Assembly (NCBI GenBank): GCA_041906465.1
Contig: JAYRJE010000002.1
Span: 434,001-498,000 of the forward strand
Direction: 5' to 3'
Origin: Didemnitutus sp041906465
Lineage (GTDB): Bacteria; Verrucomicrobiota; Verrucomicrobiia; Opitutales; Opitutaceae
DNA: 64,000 bases
Shown: positions 35,651-43,991 of the stretch, piece by piece
How positions within the stretch are numbered: position 1 is the stretch's first letter
Layout of the letters: each line of letters opens with the position of its first letter
Made by a program: the position numbers and the translations under genes
The notes under the pieces: generated by a model
The model's database searches: none
Seen by the model: only the letters and a program-made list of their open reading frames with translations
What the model was told of the DNA's origin: nothing

Positions 35651-37879
35651 TCACTCGGGACGGCCCGGCGAGAATTCTGCGCGGAGATTCGCGAGATTGA
35701 AACCGAGCTGGCGCGGATCGTTCGGTCCCGCGCGGCGCGGGCGCAGGTCGGCGGAAAGCCGCAAGGTGTTCATGCCGGGGCGGAGCGGAAAAACCGTGGA
35801 GAACGCGGTCGATTGCGACGCGCGCAGCGGTTGTTCGTGGCGCGTGGAGTCGAGCTGAAAGGCAACGCGCGTTTGGGCGACGGCCGTGAGTTCGCCTTCC
35901 AGGCGGAGCGTGGCGGGTTTTTCTCCGGCACAATAGACGAACAACGTGGCGTCGGCGCCGGCCCAGCGCCAGGCGCGCGCGCCATCGCGTTCCCACTGGA
36001 ACCAGCCCTCGCCGAGCAGCACGGCGGATTGCGCGGGGGACGGCGCCGTGCCGTCCCAGTTGAGGTGATAGAGCGGATCGCTGGCGTCGGGCAGGAGTGG
36101 CGCAACCGCGGGACGCAGTCGAAACACGAGCTGGTTGCCGCGATCGAGCAAGCGCTCGCGTCCGGCGGCGGCGAGCGCTGAGTCGAGCGCGGCGGCGCGA
36201 TCGGCGAAGGCATCGCGCCGCACGTAGAGCGCGGCGAAGCCGGTGCGCTCGAGCGCGGCGACCATCTGCAGCGGCGGGAGCTGCGCGACGTTTTTCTGCC
36301 AGCGGTGATGCGGCGAATTGGCCAGCGGGCCGTAGCTGAAACGCAGCTTCGTCGTGTGCAGATACGGGCGGAAAAGTTCGTAGTCGGTCATTGCGCCGAT
36401 CGGCGGCTGCTCGAGGAACGGAACGACCGGCAGCTGGAACACCATCGCACCGGAGGGCAGAGCGCTCTCGAGTTCCGCGGCGAAGGCGCGATCGGCTTCG
36501 ACTTGAGCGTGCAACTGCGCTCGATCGGGCGAGCGCGGCGGGAGTTGATCCCAAAGCGCCAACGCGACGAGTGCGACGCTGCCGAGCGCGATGAGCGGGC
36601 GCGATTTGCCGCCGCGACGGGACGCCCACGAGGTCAACGCGAACAGGGCGAGCGCGAGAACGAAGACGCTGTAGCGATTGGTGGCGCGGAAGACGTCGGT
36701 CACGCCGAGCGCGAACATCGCGGCGGCGCCGCCGACCATCGCGAATGCGATGATCCACAGCGTCAGCGGCAGGTAGGCGGGGCGCAGGCTCAGGCGCCCG
36801 CGCGCGAGCTGGCGCAGGCCGGCGCCGAAAAGCAGCGCGAGGCCGCCGAGGCCGACGAGGCCGAGATACGGGAAGAAGAGCTCACCCTTGAGACTGGTGG
36901 CGGCGGCGTAATGGCGGCCAAGTTCAGCGGCGGCGGTGAGGCGATGCGTTGGCGGCGGGATGAGAAACTCGATCGGGCGCAGGCCGTAGATTTCGGTGGA
37001 GGCGTAGCCGCGCGGTTCCACGGCGCCGCCCCCGGTGGCGAGCGCGAGGAGCGAGGAGAGATTGCCGAGCGCAAACACGCCGAGGAAAACCGCCAGCCAG
37101 AGCGAGACGACGCCGGCGCCGCGGCCGCGGTGGAAAAGCCAGCGCGCCGCCAGAGCGAAGATGAGCAGCTGGCCGAAGACGAAGCCGAAGTAGGGGCTGC
37201 CGACCGCGATGAGCACGGCCACAATCGCACCGGCCATCTGCCAGGCGCGGCGATGGAGCAACCGACGCGCGCCGCCAGCGACAAGGGTGAGCGCGAGCAT
37301 TGCGGGCACGACGAACGCGAGCGCGAACGAGTAATGCGAAAAGCCGCGCTGTGCGATCGAGTAGCTGAAGGCGAACACCAGCGCTCCAGCGCCGGCGATA
37401 ATTGCGCGATGTCCGAGCGCGCGCGCACCGAGAAAAAACGCCAGCGCGGCGAGCACGTGGGCCGCGAGGAGTGAGAGGTTGCCGCCGACGATGAGGCCGG
37501 TGACGCGTGCGGCCCAGCCGGTGGCGATGTTGATCGGCCGGTCGGGCATCGGATAGGGCGCCCAATCGGCCTGCCATGGCGCGCCGAGTCGCGGCGCCGT
37601 TTCGTTCCACAAAAAGGTGACCCCGCGTTCCTCGGCGAGTTTGAGGCGGGCAAGGTATTCGAGCGCGTCGACGCTGTAGGCGGCGGGACTGTCCCACGCG
37701 GCCCTGGTCCAGGCGCCTTGCCAGCCGATCCAGATGAGCGCGGCGAGCAGCGCCACGAGGGCGGCACGGGGTAAATCGCGGCGGGAGGCGGGCAGATACA
37801 CTCGGCGAATTTGATGAGCGAAGACGACGGCGTTGCCGATGCAATTCTGGGGCCTTGCGCCGGGCGGCGAATCCCGCAT
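35651..37879 (-). CDS. large multi-spanning GT-C-like membrane protein
   Basis: This protein of up to 742 aa has about 11 membrane helices in its first 480 residues, then a soluble part. The start is uncertain: the ATG at 37879 lies 10 bp from the divergent methyltransferase start, and a GTG at 37801 (VYLPASRRDL) would begin just before the first helix. The first external loop holds DSPAAYSVDALEYLARLKLAEERG and the WAPYPMPDRPINIATGW motif, a pattern of YfhO/GT-C-like proteins. The C-terminal 100 residues repeat the module with LRPGMNTLRLSADLRP and DPRQLGFNLANLRAEF. A membrane glycosyltransferase role is inferred. Confidence 0.7.
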   Translation of the reverse strand: MRDSPPGARPQNCIGNAVVFAHQIRRVYLPASRRDLPRAALVALLAALIWIGWQGAWTRAAWDSPAAYSVDALEYLARLKLAEERGVTFLWNETAPRLGAPWQADWAPYPMPDRPINIATGWAARVTGLIVGGNLSLLAAHVLAALAFFLGARALGHRAIIAGAGALVFAFSYSIAQRGFSHYSFALAFVVPAMLALTLVAGGARRLLHRRAWQMAGAIVAVLIAVGSPYFGFVFGQLLIFALAARWLFHRGRGAGVVSLWLAVFLGVFALGNLSSLLALATGGGAVEPRGYASTEIYGLRPIEFLIPPPTHRLTAAAELGRHYAAATSLKGELFFPYLGLVGLGGLALLFGAGLRQLARGRLSLRPAYLPLTLWIIAFAMVGGAAAMFALGVTDVFRATNRYSVFVLALALFALTSWASRRGGKSRPLIALGSVALVALALWDQLPPRSPDRAQLHAQVEADRAFAAELESALPSGAMVFQLPVVPFLEQPPIGAMTDYELFRPYLHTTKLRFSYGPLANSPHHRWQKNVAQLPPLQMVAALERTGFAALYVRRDAFADRAAALDSALAAAGRERLLDRGNQLVFRLRPAVAPLLPDASDPLYHLNWDGTAPSPAQSAVLLGEGWFQWERDGARAWRWAGADATLFVYCAGEKPATLRLEGELTAVAQTRVAFQLDSTRHEQPLRASQSTAFSTVFPLRPGMNTLRLSADLRPRRAGPNDPRQLGFNLANLRAEFSPGRPE

Positions 37880-37889
37880 CTACGGAGCG

Positions 37890-38624
37890 ATGCTGCCCGA
37901 AGAACACCGCAAGATGGCCGAGGTTGAGGATGTCATGTGGTATTATCGCGCGTTGCATCGGAACGTCGGTGCGGCGCTGCAGCAGGTGGCTCCGGCGGGG
38001 GCGGCGATTCTCGATGCCGGGTGTGGCACGGGCGGATTGCTGCGCGCCTTGCGGCAAATGGACCGTGGCTGGCGGCTGGCGGGCACTGATCTCTCGCCTC
38101 TGGCGTGCGAGCTGACGCGGGAGCGCACGGGCGCGCTGGTGCTCGAGGGTTCGGTGGAGCAGATGCCTTTCGGGAGCGGTTCGTATGCGGCGATCGTGTC
38201 GTGCGACGTGCTGTGCCAGGTGCCGGATCCGCGCCGGGCTTTGGCGGAGTTTCGTCGCGTGCTCAAGCCGGGCGGTGCGCTCGTGCTGACGATGCCGGCG
38301 TTTCAGTGGATGTATTCCTACCACGACCGGCAGGTGGGGAACCTGCGGCGTTACGCGCGCGGTGAACTGGCGGATCTGTTGCGGGACGCGGGGTGGCGGC
38401 CGTCGAGCCTTACCTACTGGAACATGATCCCGTTTCCGCTCGCGGTGTTGCGGCGGAGGATTTTCCCGGCGGCGGAGGGCGAGAGCGATGTGCGCCTGTA
38501 TGCGCCGTGGGTCGAGCGCGCGTTTGATACGATGATGCGGCTCGAGCACCAGTGGATCGCGCGTGGCCACCCGCTGCCGTTCGGGAGTTCGCTGCTCGCG
38601 ATCGCGCACGCGGACAGGGGGTGA
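37890..38624 (+). CDS. SAM-dependent methyltransferase
   Basis: The ATG at 37890 gives 244 aa (MLPEEHRKMAEVEDVMWYY), matching the start of a common methyltransferase_11-type family. An earlier ATG at 37833 would overlap the divergent gene. Motif I is ILDAGCGTGGLLRAL, the acidic loop is GTDLSPLACELTRER, and further motifs are FGSGSYAAIVSCDVLCQVPDPRRAL and LKPGGALVLTMPAFQWMYSYHDRQVGNLRRY. Relatives are commonly found beside polyprenyl-phosphate glycosyltransferases, as here with the GT2 gene 86 bp downstream. The substrate is unknown. Confidence 0.85.
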   Translation: MLPEEHRKMAEVEDVMWYYRALHRNVGAALQQVAPAGAAILDAGCGTGGLLRALRQMDRGWRLAGTDLSPLACELTRERTGALVLEGSVEQMPFGSGSYAAIVSCDVLCQVPDPRRALAEFRRVLKPGGALVLTMPAFQWMYSYHDRQVGNLRRYARGELADLLRDAGWRPSSLTYWNMIPFPLAVLRRRIFPAAEGESDVRLYAPWVERAFDTMMRLEHQWIARGHPLPFGSSLLAIAHADRG

Positions 38625-38709
38625 GCGCGCGCGTCGCGCGGCGGGGGCCGGGCGTTGACAGCGCGCGGGGGCTGTGGTGGCTTGGCGAACCTCACTTCCC
38701 GGTCACCCC

Positions 38710-39648
38710 ATGTCGTCTGCGTCGCCTGCGCTCAGTTTCGTCATTCCGCTCTATTACAGCGCCGAGACGATTCGCCCGTTGGTGAAGGAAATTGAAGCGC
38801 TCGCCATCGACGGGGGGCTCGAGATCGTGCTGGTGAACGACGGCAGTCGCGATGCGACGGCGGTGGTATGCCGCGAACTCGTGCGCGAGGCGCGCGTGCC
38901 GATCACATTCGTGAATCACGCGCGGAATTTCGGCGAGCACAACGCCGTGCTCACCGGTTATCGTCACGCCCGGGGGGCGCACGTGGTGAACATTGATGAC
39001 GACGGCCAGAATCCGCCGGCGGAGGCGGTGCGTTTGTGGCAACAGGCGCGCGCGGCAGGGCTGGATGTGGTTTACGGGCATTACGCGCAGAAGGAGCACT
39101 CGCCGTTTCGGAATTTCGGCAGCTGGTTCACGAATCGGCTGACCGACTATGTGCTCGATAAGCCGAAGGGCTTTTATCTTTCGAGCTTCCGGTGCGTGAG
39201 CGCGTTCGTGGCGAAGGAAGTCGCGACTCACGACGGGCCGTTCCCCTACATTGACGGGTTGCTGCTGCAGGTGACGCAAAGCATCGGCTCGGTCGAGGTG
39301 CGGCACCGGGCGCGACAGGTTGGCCAGAGCGGCTACACGCTGCGGCGCCTGCTGCGGCTGTGGGCGAGCACGTTCGTGAATTTCTCGGTCATGCCGTTGC
39401 GAATTGCCACGCTGCTCGGGCTGCTGATGGCCGCAGGGGGGCTGATCGGCTTGGCGGTGGTGTTCTACCTGCGCTTCATCAACCACGGTCCGGAATACGG
39501 TTGGGGCTCACTGATGGGCGCGTTGCTGGTGTTTTCCGGCACCCAGCTGGTGATGCTCGGTCTCATCGGCGAATACATCGGCCGCATGTTCCTCACCGTG
39601 AATCGGCGGCCGCAGTCGGTCGTGCGCTCGGTCGAGCGCGGCGGCTAG
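38710..39648 (+). CDS. GT2 polyprenyl-phosphate glycosyltransferase (ArnC/DPM-like)
   Basis: The ATG at 38710 gives 312 aa. The N-terminal GT-A domain has LSFVIPLYYSAETI, the first Asp motif VLVNDGSRDAT and NIDDDGQNPP. This is followed by two C-terminal membrane helices at about 233-255 and 268-290. This layout matches enzymes that move a sugar from a nucleotide donor to undecaprenyl phosphate, which then feeds GT-C transferases. Several candidate GT-C proteins lie nearby. The stop TAG shares three bases with the stop of the convergent GT2 gene. The exact sugar is not determined. Confidence 0.88.
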   Translation: MSSASPALSFVIPLYYSAETIRPLVKEIEALAIDGGLEIVLVNDGSRDATAVVCRELVREARVPITFVNHARNFGEHNAVLTGYRHARGAHVVNIDDDGQNPPAEAVRLWQQARAAGLDVVYGHYAQKEHSPFRNFGSWFTNRLTDYVLDKPKGFYLSSFRCVSAFVAKEVATHDGPFPYIDGLLLQVTQSIGSVEVRHRARQVGQSGYTLRRLLRLWASTFVNFSVMPLRIATLLGLLMAAGGLIGLAVVFYLRFINHGPEYGWGSLMGALLVFSGTQLVMLGLIGEYIGRMFLTVNRRPQSVVRSVERGG

Positions 39649-40637
39649 AGCCGCGCGGGGTGAACGACCGTGGGCTCGGTCGTCGTCGCGGCGCCGTCGA
39701 GCAGGGTGTGCCAGCGGGCGAACTCGCGTTGAAAGGCGCGGTGCACGCCGGCGCAGACCGCCGGTGAAGGCTGACCGCCGAGGGCGGTCCAGAGAGCGGC
39801 GCGGGCCAGCGCATCATCGAACAGGCAGGAGCGCTCCCAGAGTGTCGTGATGTGAGCGCGGGACCAGGCGCGCGCGGCGAGCGGAACGATGGCATGGCGC
39901 CAGCGCACCGCGAGGCGGCGGGAATTGTGTTCGTCGCGCAGCTTGCGGCCGAGGGAGGCGCTCACGTGATGGCGCACGACGCTGCGGAGCGACACGACCG
40001 TGCGCAGGCCGGCCGCGCGGGCGCGGAGGGCGAGGTCGACGTCTTCGCCGCCGTTGCGGAATCCTTCGTCAAACGCGCCGAGTTTTTGCCAGGTGGCGCG
40101 ACGGATGCCGAAGCACGCACCGGTCACGGCAGGCACTTCGCGCCAGCCCCGCAGGCGGGCGAGGAAGGGGCGCGCGTGATCGTGCTCGGGTTTGCCTTTC
40201 GCGTCGAAGCGCACGCCGGCGTGGTCGAGCGTGCTGGTGCGGGCGTTGAGCTGAACGTTGCCGACGAGGGCGACGTCGCGGCGGGCGAGCAAGGCGCGCA
40301 TGGGCTCGAACCAGCCGGGCAGCAGCACGAGGTCGTTGTTCAGGAAGAAGAGGAATTCGCCGGAGGCCGCGGCGGCGGCGCGGTTGCAGGCGCCGGCGAA
40401 GCCGAGATTTTTTTCGTTGAGGAGGGCGCGGCACGGCACGCCCAGCGTCGCCAGCCACTCGCGCGTGCCGTCGGTGGAGCCGTCGTCGACGAAGATGATT
40501 TCGCAGGCGAGTCCGGCCGGCAACGTCGCCCGCAGCGTGCGCAGGCATTCGCGCGTGTGCGCGAGGCAGTTGTAGAGGGGGATGAGGAACGAGACCTGCA
40601 CGGCGGAGCGCAGCTCAGGCGGAGCGCACCGGGGCAA
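39645..40637 (-). CDS. GT2-family glycosyltransferase
   Basis: This cytoplasmic GT-A enzyme has 330 aa from the ATG at 40637. A GTG at 40601, just before VSFLIPLYNC, is an alternative that avoids overlap with the upstream gene. Motifs are IIFVDDGSTDGTREWL, LGFAGACNRAAAAASGEFLFFLNNDLVLLPGW, GACFGIRRATWQKLGAFDEGF and NGGEDVDLALRARAAGL. These are typical of rhamnosyl/galactosyl-type GT2 enzymes of O-antigen and exopolysaccharide loci (WbbL-like layout). The tail after residue 230 is not recognised. It lies directly downstream of the GT2 gene at 40615. Confidence 0.87.
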   Translation of the reverse strand: MPRCAPPELRSAVQVSFLIPLYNCLAHTRECLRTLRATLPAGLACEIIFVDDGSTDGTREWLATLGVPCRALLNEKNLGFAGACNRAAAAASGEFLFFLNNDLVLLPGWFEPMRALLARRDVALVGNVQLNARTSTLDHAGVRFDAKGKPEHDHARPFLARLRGWREVPAVTGACFGIRRATWQKLGAFDEGFRNGGEDVDLALRARAAGLRTVVSLRSVVRHHVSASLGRKLRDEHNSRRLAVRWRHAIVPLAARAWSRAHITTLWERSCLFDDALARAALWTALGGQPSPAVCAGVHRAFQREFARWHTLLDGAATTTEPTVVHPARL

Positions 40638-41985
40638 TGTGCAGCGAAAGGAAAATCACGGCAAGCGCGCGCGGGTCGCGCGGGGTGGTGGGCAGGTGCG
40701 CGGCGTAACGCAGCGTGAGGGCATCGTCGGCGGGGCGTGGCAGCGTGAAGCGCAACATTTCCTTTTGGTGGACGCGCGCGAACGTGTGGCGGAAAACCAC
40801 GGCGCCGTCGACCACGGCTTCGATGGCCTGGTTTTCGGAGTAGGTGAGCGCCTCGGCCTCAAACAGCAGTGAAGCAGTCGAGCCGGCGTCGATCCGGAGG
40901 ACGGTCTCGGGGGCCAGGCCCCAGTGGAACGGAGGCAGGAACGCGGCGGCGATCGGGCCTTCGCGGGCGGCCCAACCGCTCGCCGCAGAGAAACCCGCGA
41001 ACGCTTGGTCGGTGCCGGCGCGGGACAACACTGCCGCAGTGGGAGCGAGCGTGCGGATGGGCGGCTGGTCGCCGATGTCGGATGCGGCGGCCGCACCGTC
41101 GATGAGCCGGCCATGACTCAGGGCGAGCGATTCGAGAAAGGGCAGAAGGGCGCGGGCCAGGCGTGATTCCTCGTTCGGGGCGGCGTAACGGAGAGGTCCG
41201 CCGCGATAGTGGATCGGACGGTGTGTGAGCGCGGCGGCCGGGCGGCGCGTGATGTTCGCGAACAGGGCCGGGTTTTCCTTCAGCAGCTGAAAGCCGAGGC
41301 GGTAGTGGACGTCGATGCCGGCATGGCGTTGGCCGCGGCTGACCTTTTGCAACTCGGCCGTGATGAGGCGCGCGGCGAGTTGGGCGGGCGAGCGCTGGCT
41401 GAGGTGGGCGAGGAAAAATTCGGCTGGCAGCGCGGTCGTGGCGAGTTCGCCGGCAGGACCGGTGACGGCGTGGCTGCCTTTGCTGATCGTGAGAGACGAA
41501 TCGAGCACGAGCGCGCGGGGAAGGAGGAGTTTGCGCGTGGATGAAAAGGAACGAGCCGTGTGTTGCTGGCGGCGGGCGGGGTTTGCTTCGGTCGGGTCGT
41601 CGGCGTCGGAAAGGCAATAATCGAGCAGGGGCAGGGCGCGCGGCGCGGGGGAGTGCCGGGCGAGGGCGGTTTCGAGGGCGGCGCGGTCAGGCGCTTCCAG
41701 GAATTCGTCGGCGTCGAGCGGCACGATCCAGTCGGCGGCCTGCTCGAGGGCGGCGCGCCGGGCGAGGTGATTGCTGCGGTGCTGCTGAAGATTGAGCAGC
41801 GCGTCGTCGGTGAAGAGCGACAGAGCGAGGCCTTCCTGTTGCAGAGCGAAGAGGATCTCGCGGGTGCCGTCGGTGCTCGCGTGATCGAAAATCAGGTGGT
41901 GATCGACCAGCGCGGCGGTGTGACGGACGAACGCCTCGATGACGTCGGCCTCGTTCTTGACGACAGAGACGGCGACGAGGCGCAT
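40615..41985 (-). CDS. GT2-like glycosyltransferase with C-terminal beta-rich module
   Basis: This 456-aa protein begins VAVSVVKNEADVIEAFVRHTAALVDHHLIFDHASTDGT, the pattern of the Glyco_tranf_2_4 type. ADWIVPLDADEFLE supplies the Asp motif. Its C-terminal 110 residues are a separate domain: LLFEAEALTYSENQAIEAVVDG, and an end reading DPRALAVIFLSLHIAP. The same ending motif occurs in two membrane proteins at 31621 and 35651. The enzyme likely adds a sugar to a glycan on the cytoplasmic side. The downstream GT2 gene overlaps its end by about 20 bp, or follows after 13 bp if the GTG start is used. Confidence 0.82.
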   Translation of the reverse strand: MRLVAVSVVKNEADVIEAFVRHTAALVDHHLIFDHASTDGTREILFALQQEGLALSLFTDDALLNLQQHRSNHLARRAALEQAADWIVPLDADEFLEAPDRAALETALARHSPAPRALPLLDYCLSDADDPTEANPARRQQHTARSFSSTRKLLLPRALVLDSSLTISKGSHAVTGPAGELATTALPAEFFLAHLSQRSPAQLAARLITAELQKVSRGQRHAGIDVHYRLGFQLLKENPALFANITRRPAAALTHRPIHYRGGPLRYAAPNEESRLARALLPFLESLALSHGRLIDGAAAASDIGDQPPIRTLAPTAAVLSRAGTDQAFAGFSAASGWAAREGPIAAAFLPPFHWGLAPETVLRIDAGSTASLLFEAEALTYSENQAIEAVVDGAVVFRHTFARVHQKEMLRFTLPRPADDALTLRYAAHLPTTPRDPRALAVIFLSLHIAPVRSA

Positions 41986-42001
41986 GGCGGGCGGGCTCAG
42001 C

Positions 42002-42874
42002 TCAGAGGCGGCGGAGGTATTCGCCGTAGGAGGATTTGCCGAGCTTCTGGATGTTGGCTGCGAGGCCGGCGCGGTCGATCCAGCCTTGCTTGAAGGCGAT
42101 CTCCTCGAGGCAGGCGATCTTCAGCCCGGTGCGGTTCTCGAGGACGTTGACGAAGGTCGCGGCTTCGAGGAGCGAGTCGTGCGTGCCGGTGTCGAGCCAA
42201 GCCGTGCCGCGGCCGAAGAGTTCGACGTGGAGCTGGCCTTTCTCGAGGTAGAGACGGTTGAGATCCGTGATCTCGAGCTCGCCGCGCGCGGAGGGTTTCA
42301 GACTGCGGGCGAGGGCGACGACTTGTTCGTCGTAGAAATACAGGCCGGGAACGGCGTAGTTGGATTTCGGCTGCTTGGGCTTTTCCTCGAGCGAGACGAC
42401 GCGCCCGTCCGGGGCGAACTCGACGACGCCGTAAGCGGTGGGATTGGCGACGTGGTAGCCGAAAATCGTGGAGCCGGCAGTGCGGGCGGAGGCGGCGGTG
42501 ACGCTGGAGACGAACTCGGCGCCGTAGAAAAGGTTGTCGCCGAGAACGAGCGCGGAGGGTTCGGTGCCCGTGAGAAAACCGACGTCGGCGGCGATGGTGA
42601 AGGCTTGGGCGAGGCCGTCGGGGCTCGGTTGTTCGGCGTAGCTGAATTTCACGCCGAGATTCGCGCCATCGCCGAGGAGTTTCTTGAAGAGCGGCAGGTC
42701 GGTGGGGGTGGAGATGATCAGGATCTCGCGGATGCCGGCGAGCATGAGCACCGACAGCGGATAATAGATCATCGGCTTGTCGTAGACCGGCATGAGCTGC
42801 TTCGAGACCGCGATGGTGAGCGGGTAGAGGCGGGTGCCGGAGCCGCCGGCGAGGACGATGCCTTTGCGATTCAT
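42002..42874 (-). CDS. rmlA: glucose-1-phosphate thymidylyltransferase
   Basis: RmlA makes dTDP-glucose from glucose-1-phosphate and dTTP. The 290-aa length fits. Seen are the pyrophosphorylase signature GIVLAGGSGTRLYPLT, the KQLMPVYDKPMIYYPLS region, YAEQPSPDGLAQAF, LVLGDNLFYG and VVSLEEKPKQPKSNYAVPGLYFYD. The rmlB gene lies 10 bp upstream on the same strand, so both are one operon. Together they supply dTDP-4-keto-6-deoxyglucose. No rmlC is in the window. The remaining part of the pathway is either elsewhere or leads to another sugar. Confidence 0.95.
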   Translation of the reverse strand: MNRKGIVLAGGSGTRLYPLTIAVSKQLMPVYDKPMIYYPLSVLMLAGIREILIISTPTDLPLFKKLLGDGANLGVKFSYAEQPSPDGLAQAFTIAADVGFLTGTEPSALVLGDNLFYGAEFVSSVTAASARTAGSTIFGYHVANPTAYGVVEFAPDGRVVSLEEKPKQPKSNYAVPGLYFYDEQVVALARSLKPSARGELEITDLNRLYLEKGQLHVELFGRGTAWLDTGTHDSLLEAATFVNVLENRTGLKIACLEEIAFKQGWIDRAGLAANIQKLGKSSYGEYLRRL

Positions 42875-42884
42875 GGGGTGAGAA

Positions 42885-43952
42885 TCAGACTTTGGTGCCG
42901 AGCCGCTCGCGCGAGTATTTCTTCGCGGTGATGTCGGCGGCCCAGCTGCGGTGGGTGAGATACCAGTCGACGGTCTTCTCGATGCCGCTCGCGAAGGTTT
43001 CGGCGGGTTTCCAGCCGAGCTCGCGGTGGATTTTCGTGGCGTCGATCGCGTAGCGGCGGTCGTGGCCGGGGCGGTCGGTGACGTAGGTGATTTGTTTCGT
43101 GTAACTCTGGCCGTCGGCGCGCGGGGACTTCTTATCCAGCAGCGCGCAGATGGTGTTCACGATTTCGAGGTTCGGTTTTTCGTTCCAGCCGCCGATGTTG
43201 TAGGTCTCGCCGACGCGGCCGCCGCGAAGGACGGTCCAGATCGCGGCGGCGTGGTCCTCGACGTAGAGCCAGTCGCGGATCTGCATGCCGTCGCCGTAGA
43301 CGGGCAGATTTTTTCCTTCGAGGGCGTTGAGAATCATCAGCGGGATGAGCTTCTCGGGGAAGTGGAACGGGCCGTAGTTGTTCGAGCAGTTCGTCGTGAG
43401 CGTGGGCAGGCCGTAGGTGTGCTGGTAGGCGCGGACGAGGTGATCGCTGGCGGCTTTGGAGGCGGCGTAGGGGGAGTTGGGCTCGAAGTTGTGCTCCTCG
43501 GTGAACGCGGGCGCGCCGGGCTGGAGCGAGCCATAGACCTCGTCGGTGGAGACGTGGAGGAAACGGAACGCGCTCTTTTTCGGCTCGGGCAGCTTGGCCC
43601 AGTATTGCTTGGCGCAGTTGAGGAGGCGGAGCGTGCCGACGACGTTGGTCTGAATGAACGGCTCGGGCGAATCGATCGAGCGGTCGACGTGCGACTCGGC
43701 GGCGAAGTTCACCACGGCGTCGATCTCGTGCTCGGCGAGGAGCTTCGCGACGAGCGTGGCGTCGCCGATGTCGCCGTGGGCAAAAACGTAGCGCGGATCG
43801 TGCGCGAGGTCGGCGAGGTTGGCGGGGTTGCCGGCGTAGGTGAGGGCGTCGAGGTTGACGAGCTTGGTGAGCGGCGAGCCCTTTTCGAGCAGGCGTTGAC
43901 GGATGAAGTTGGAGCCGATGAAGCCGGCGCCGCCGGTGACGAGGATTTTCAA
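42885..43952 (-). CDS. rmlB: dTDP-glucose 4,6-dehydratase
   Basis: RmlB converts dTDP-glucose to dTDP-4-keto-6-deoxyglucose with bound NAD. The 355-aa protein has ILVTGGAGFIGSNFIR, HVSTDEVYGSL, the catalytic region FTEEHNFEPNSPYAASKAASDHLVRAY (Tyr and Lys of YxxxK present), CSNNYGPFHFPEKLIP and RDWLYVEDHAAAIW. The ATG at 43952 is directly at the conserved start. It sits between the 7-bp TCAACTC-type repeat and rmlA. Dehydratase Asp and Glu are seen as DE in STDEVYG. Confidence 0.96.
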   Translation of the reverse strand: MKILVTGGAGFIGSNFIRQRLLEKGSPLTKLVNLDALTYAGNPANLADLAHDPRYVFAHGDIGDATLVAKLLAEHEIDAVVNFAAESHVDRSIDSPEPFIQTNVVGTLRLLNCAKQYWAKLPEPKKSAFRFLHVSTDEVYGSLQPGAPAFTEEHNFEPNSPYAASKAASDHLVRAYQHTYGLPTLTTNCSNNYGPFHFPEKLIPLMILNALEGKNLPVYGDGMQIRDWLYVEDHAAAIWTVLRGGRVGETYNIGGWNEKPNLEIVNTICALLDKKSPRADGQSYTKQITYVTDRPGHDRRYAIDATKIHRELGWKPAETFASGIEKTVDWYLTHRSWAADITAKKYSRERLGTKV

Positions 43953-43985
43953 GCGAGCTGAGAGTTGAGGGCTGAGAGTTGAGAG
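43953..43985. repeat. 7-bp tandem repeat (TCAACTC type)
   Basis: On the minus strand the gap before rmlB reads as four heptamers alternating TCAACTC and TCAGCCC/TCAGCTC. It is a second class of heptanucleotide repeat in the window, distinct from the AAAATCS class at 4180. It covers almost all of the 39-bp gap. Confidence 0.7.
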
Positions 43986-43991
43986 CAGACG

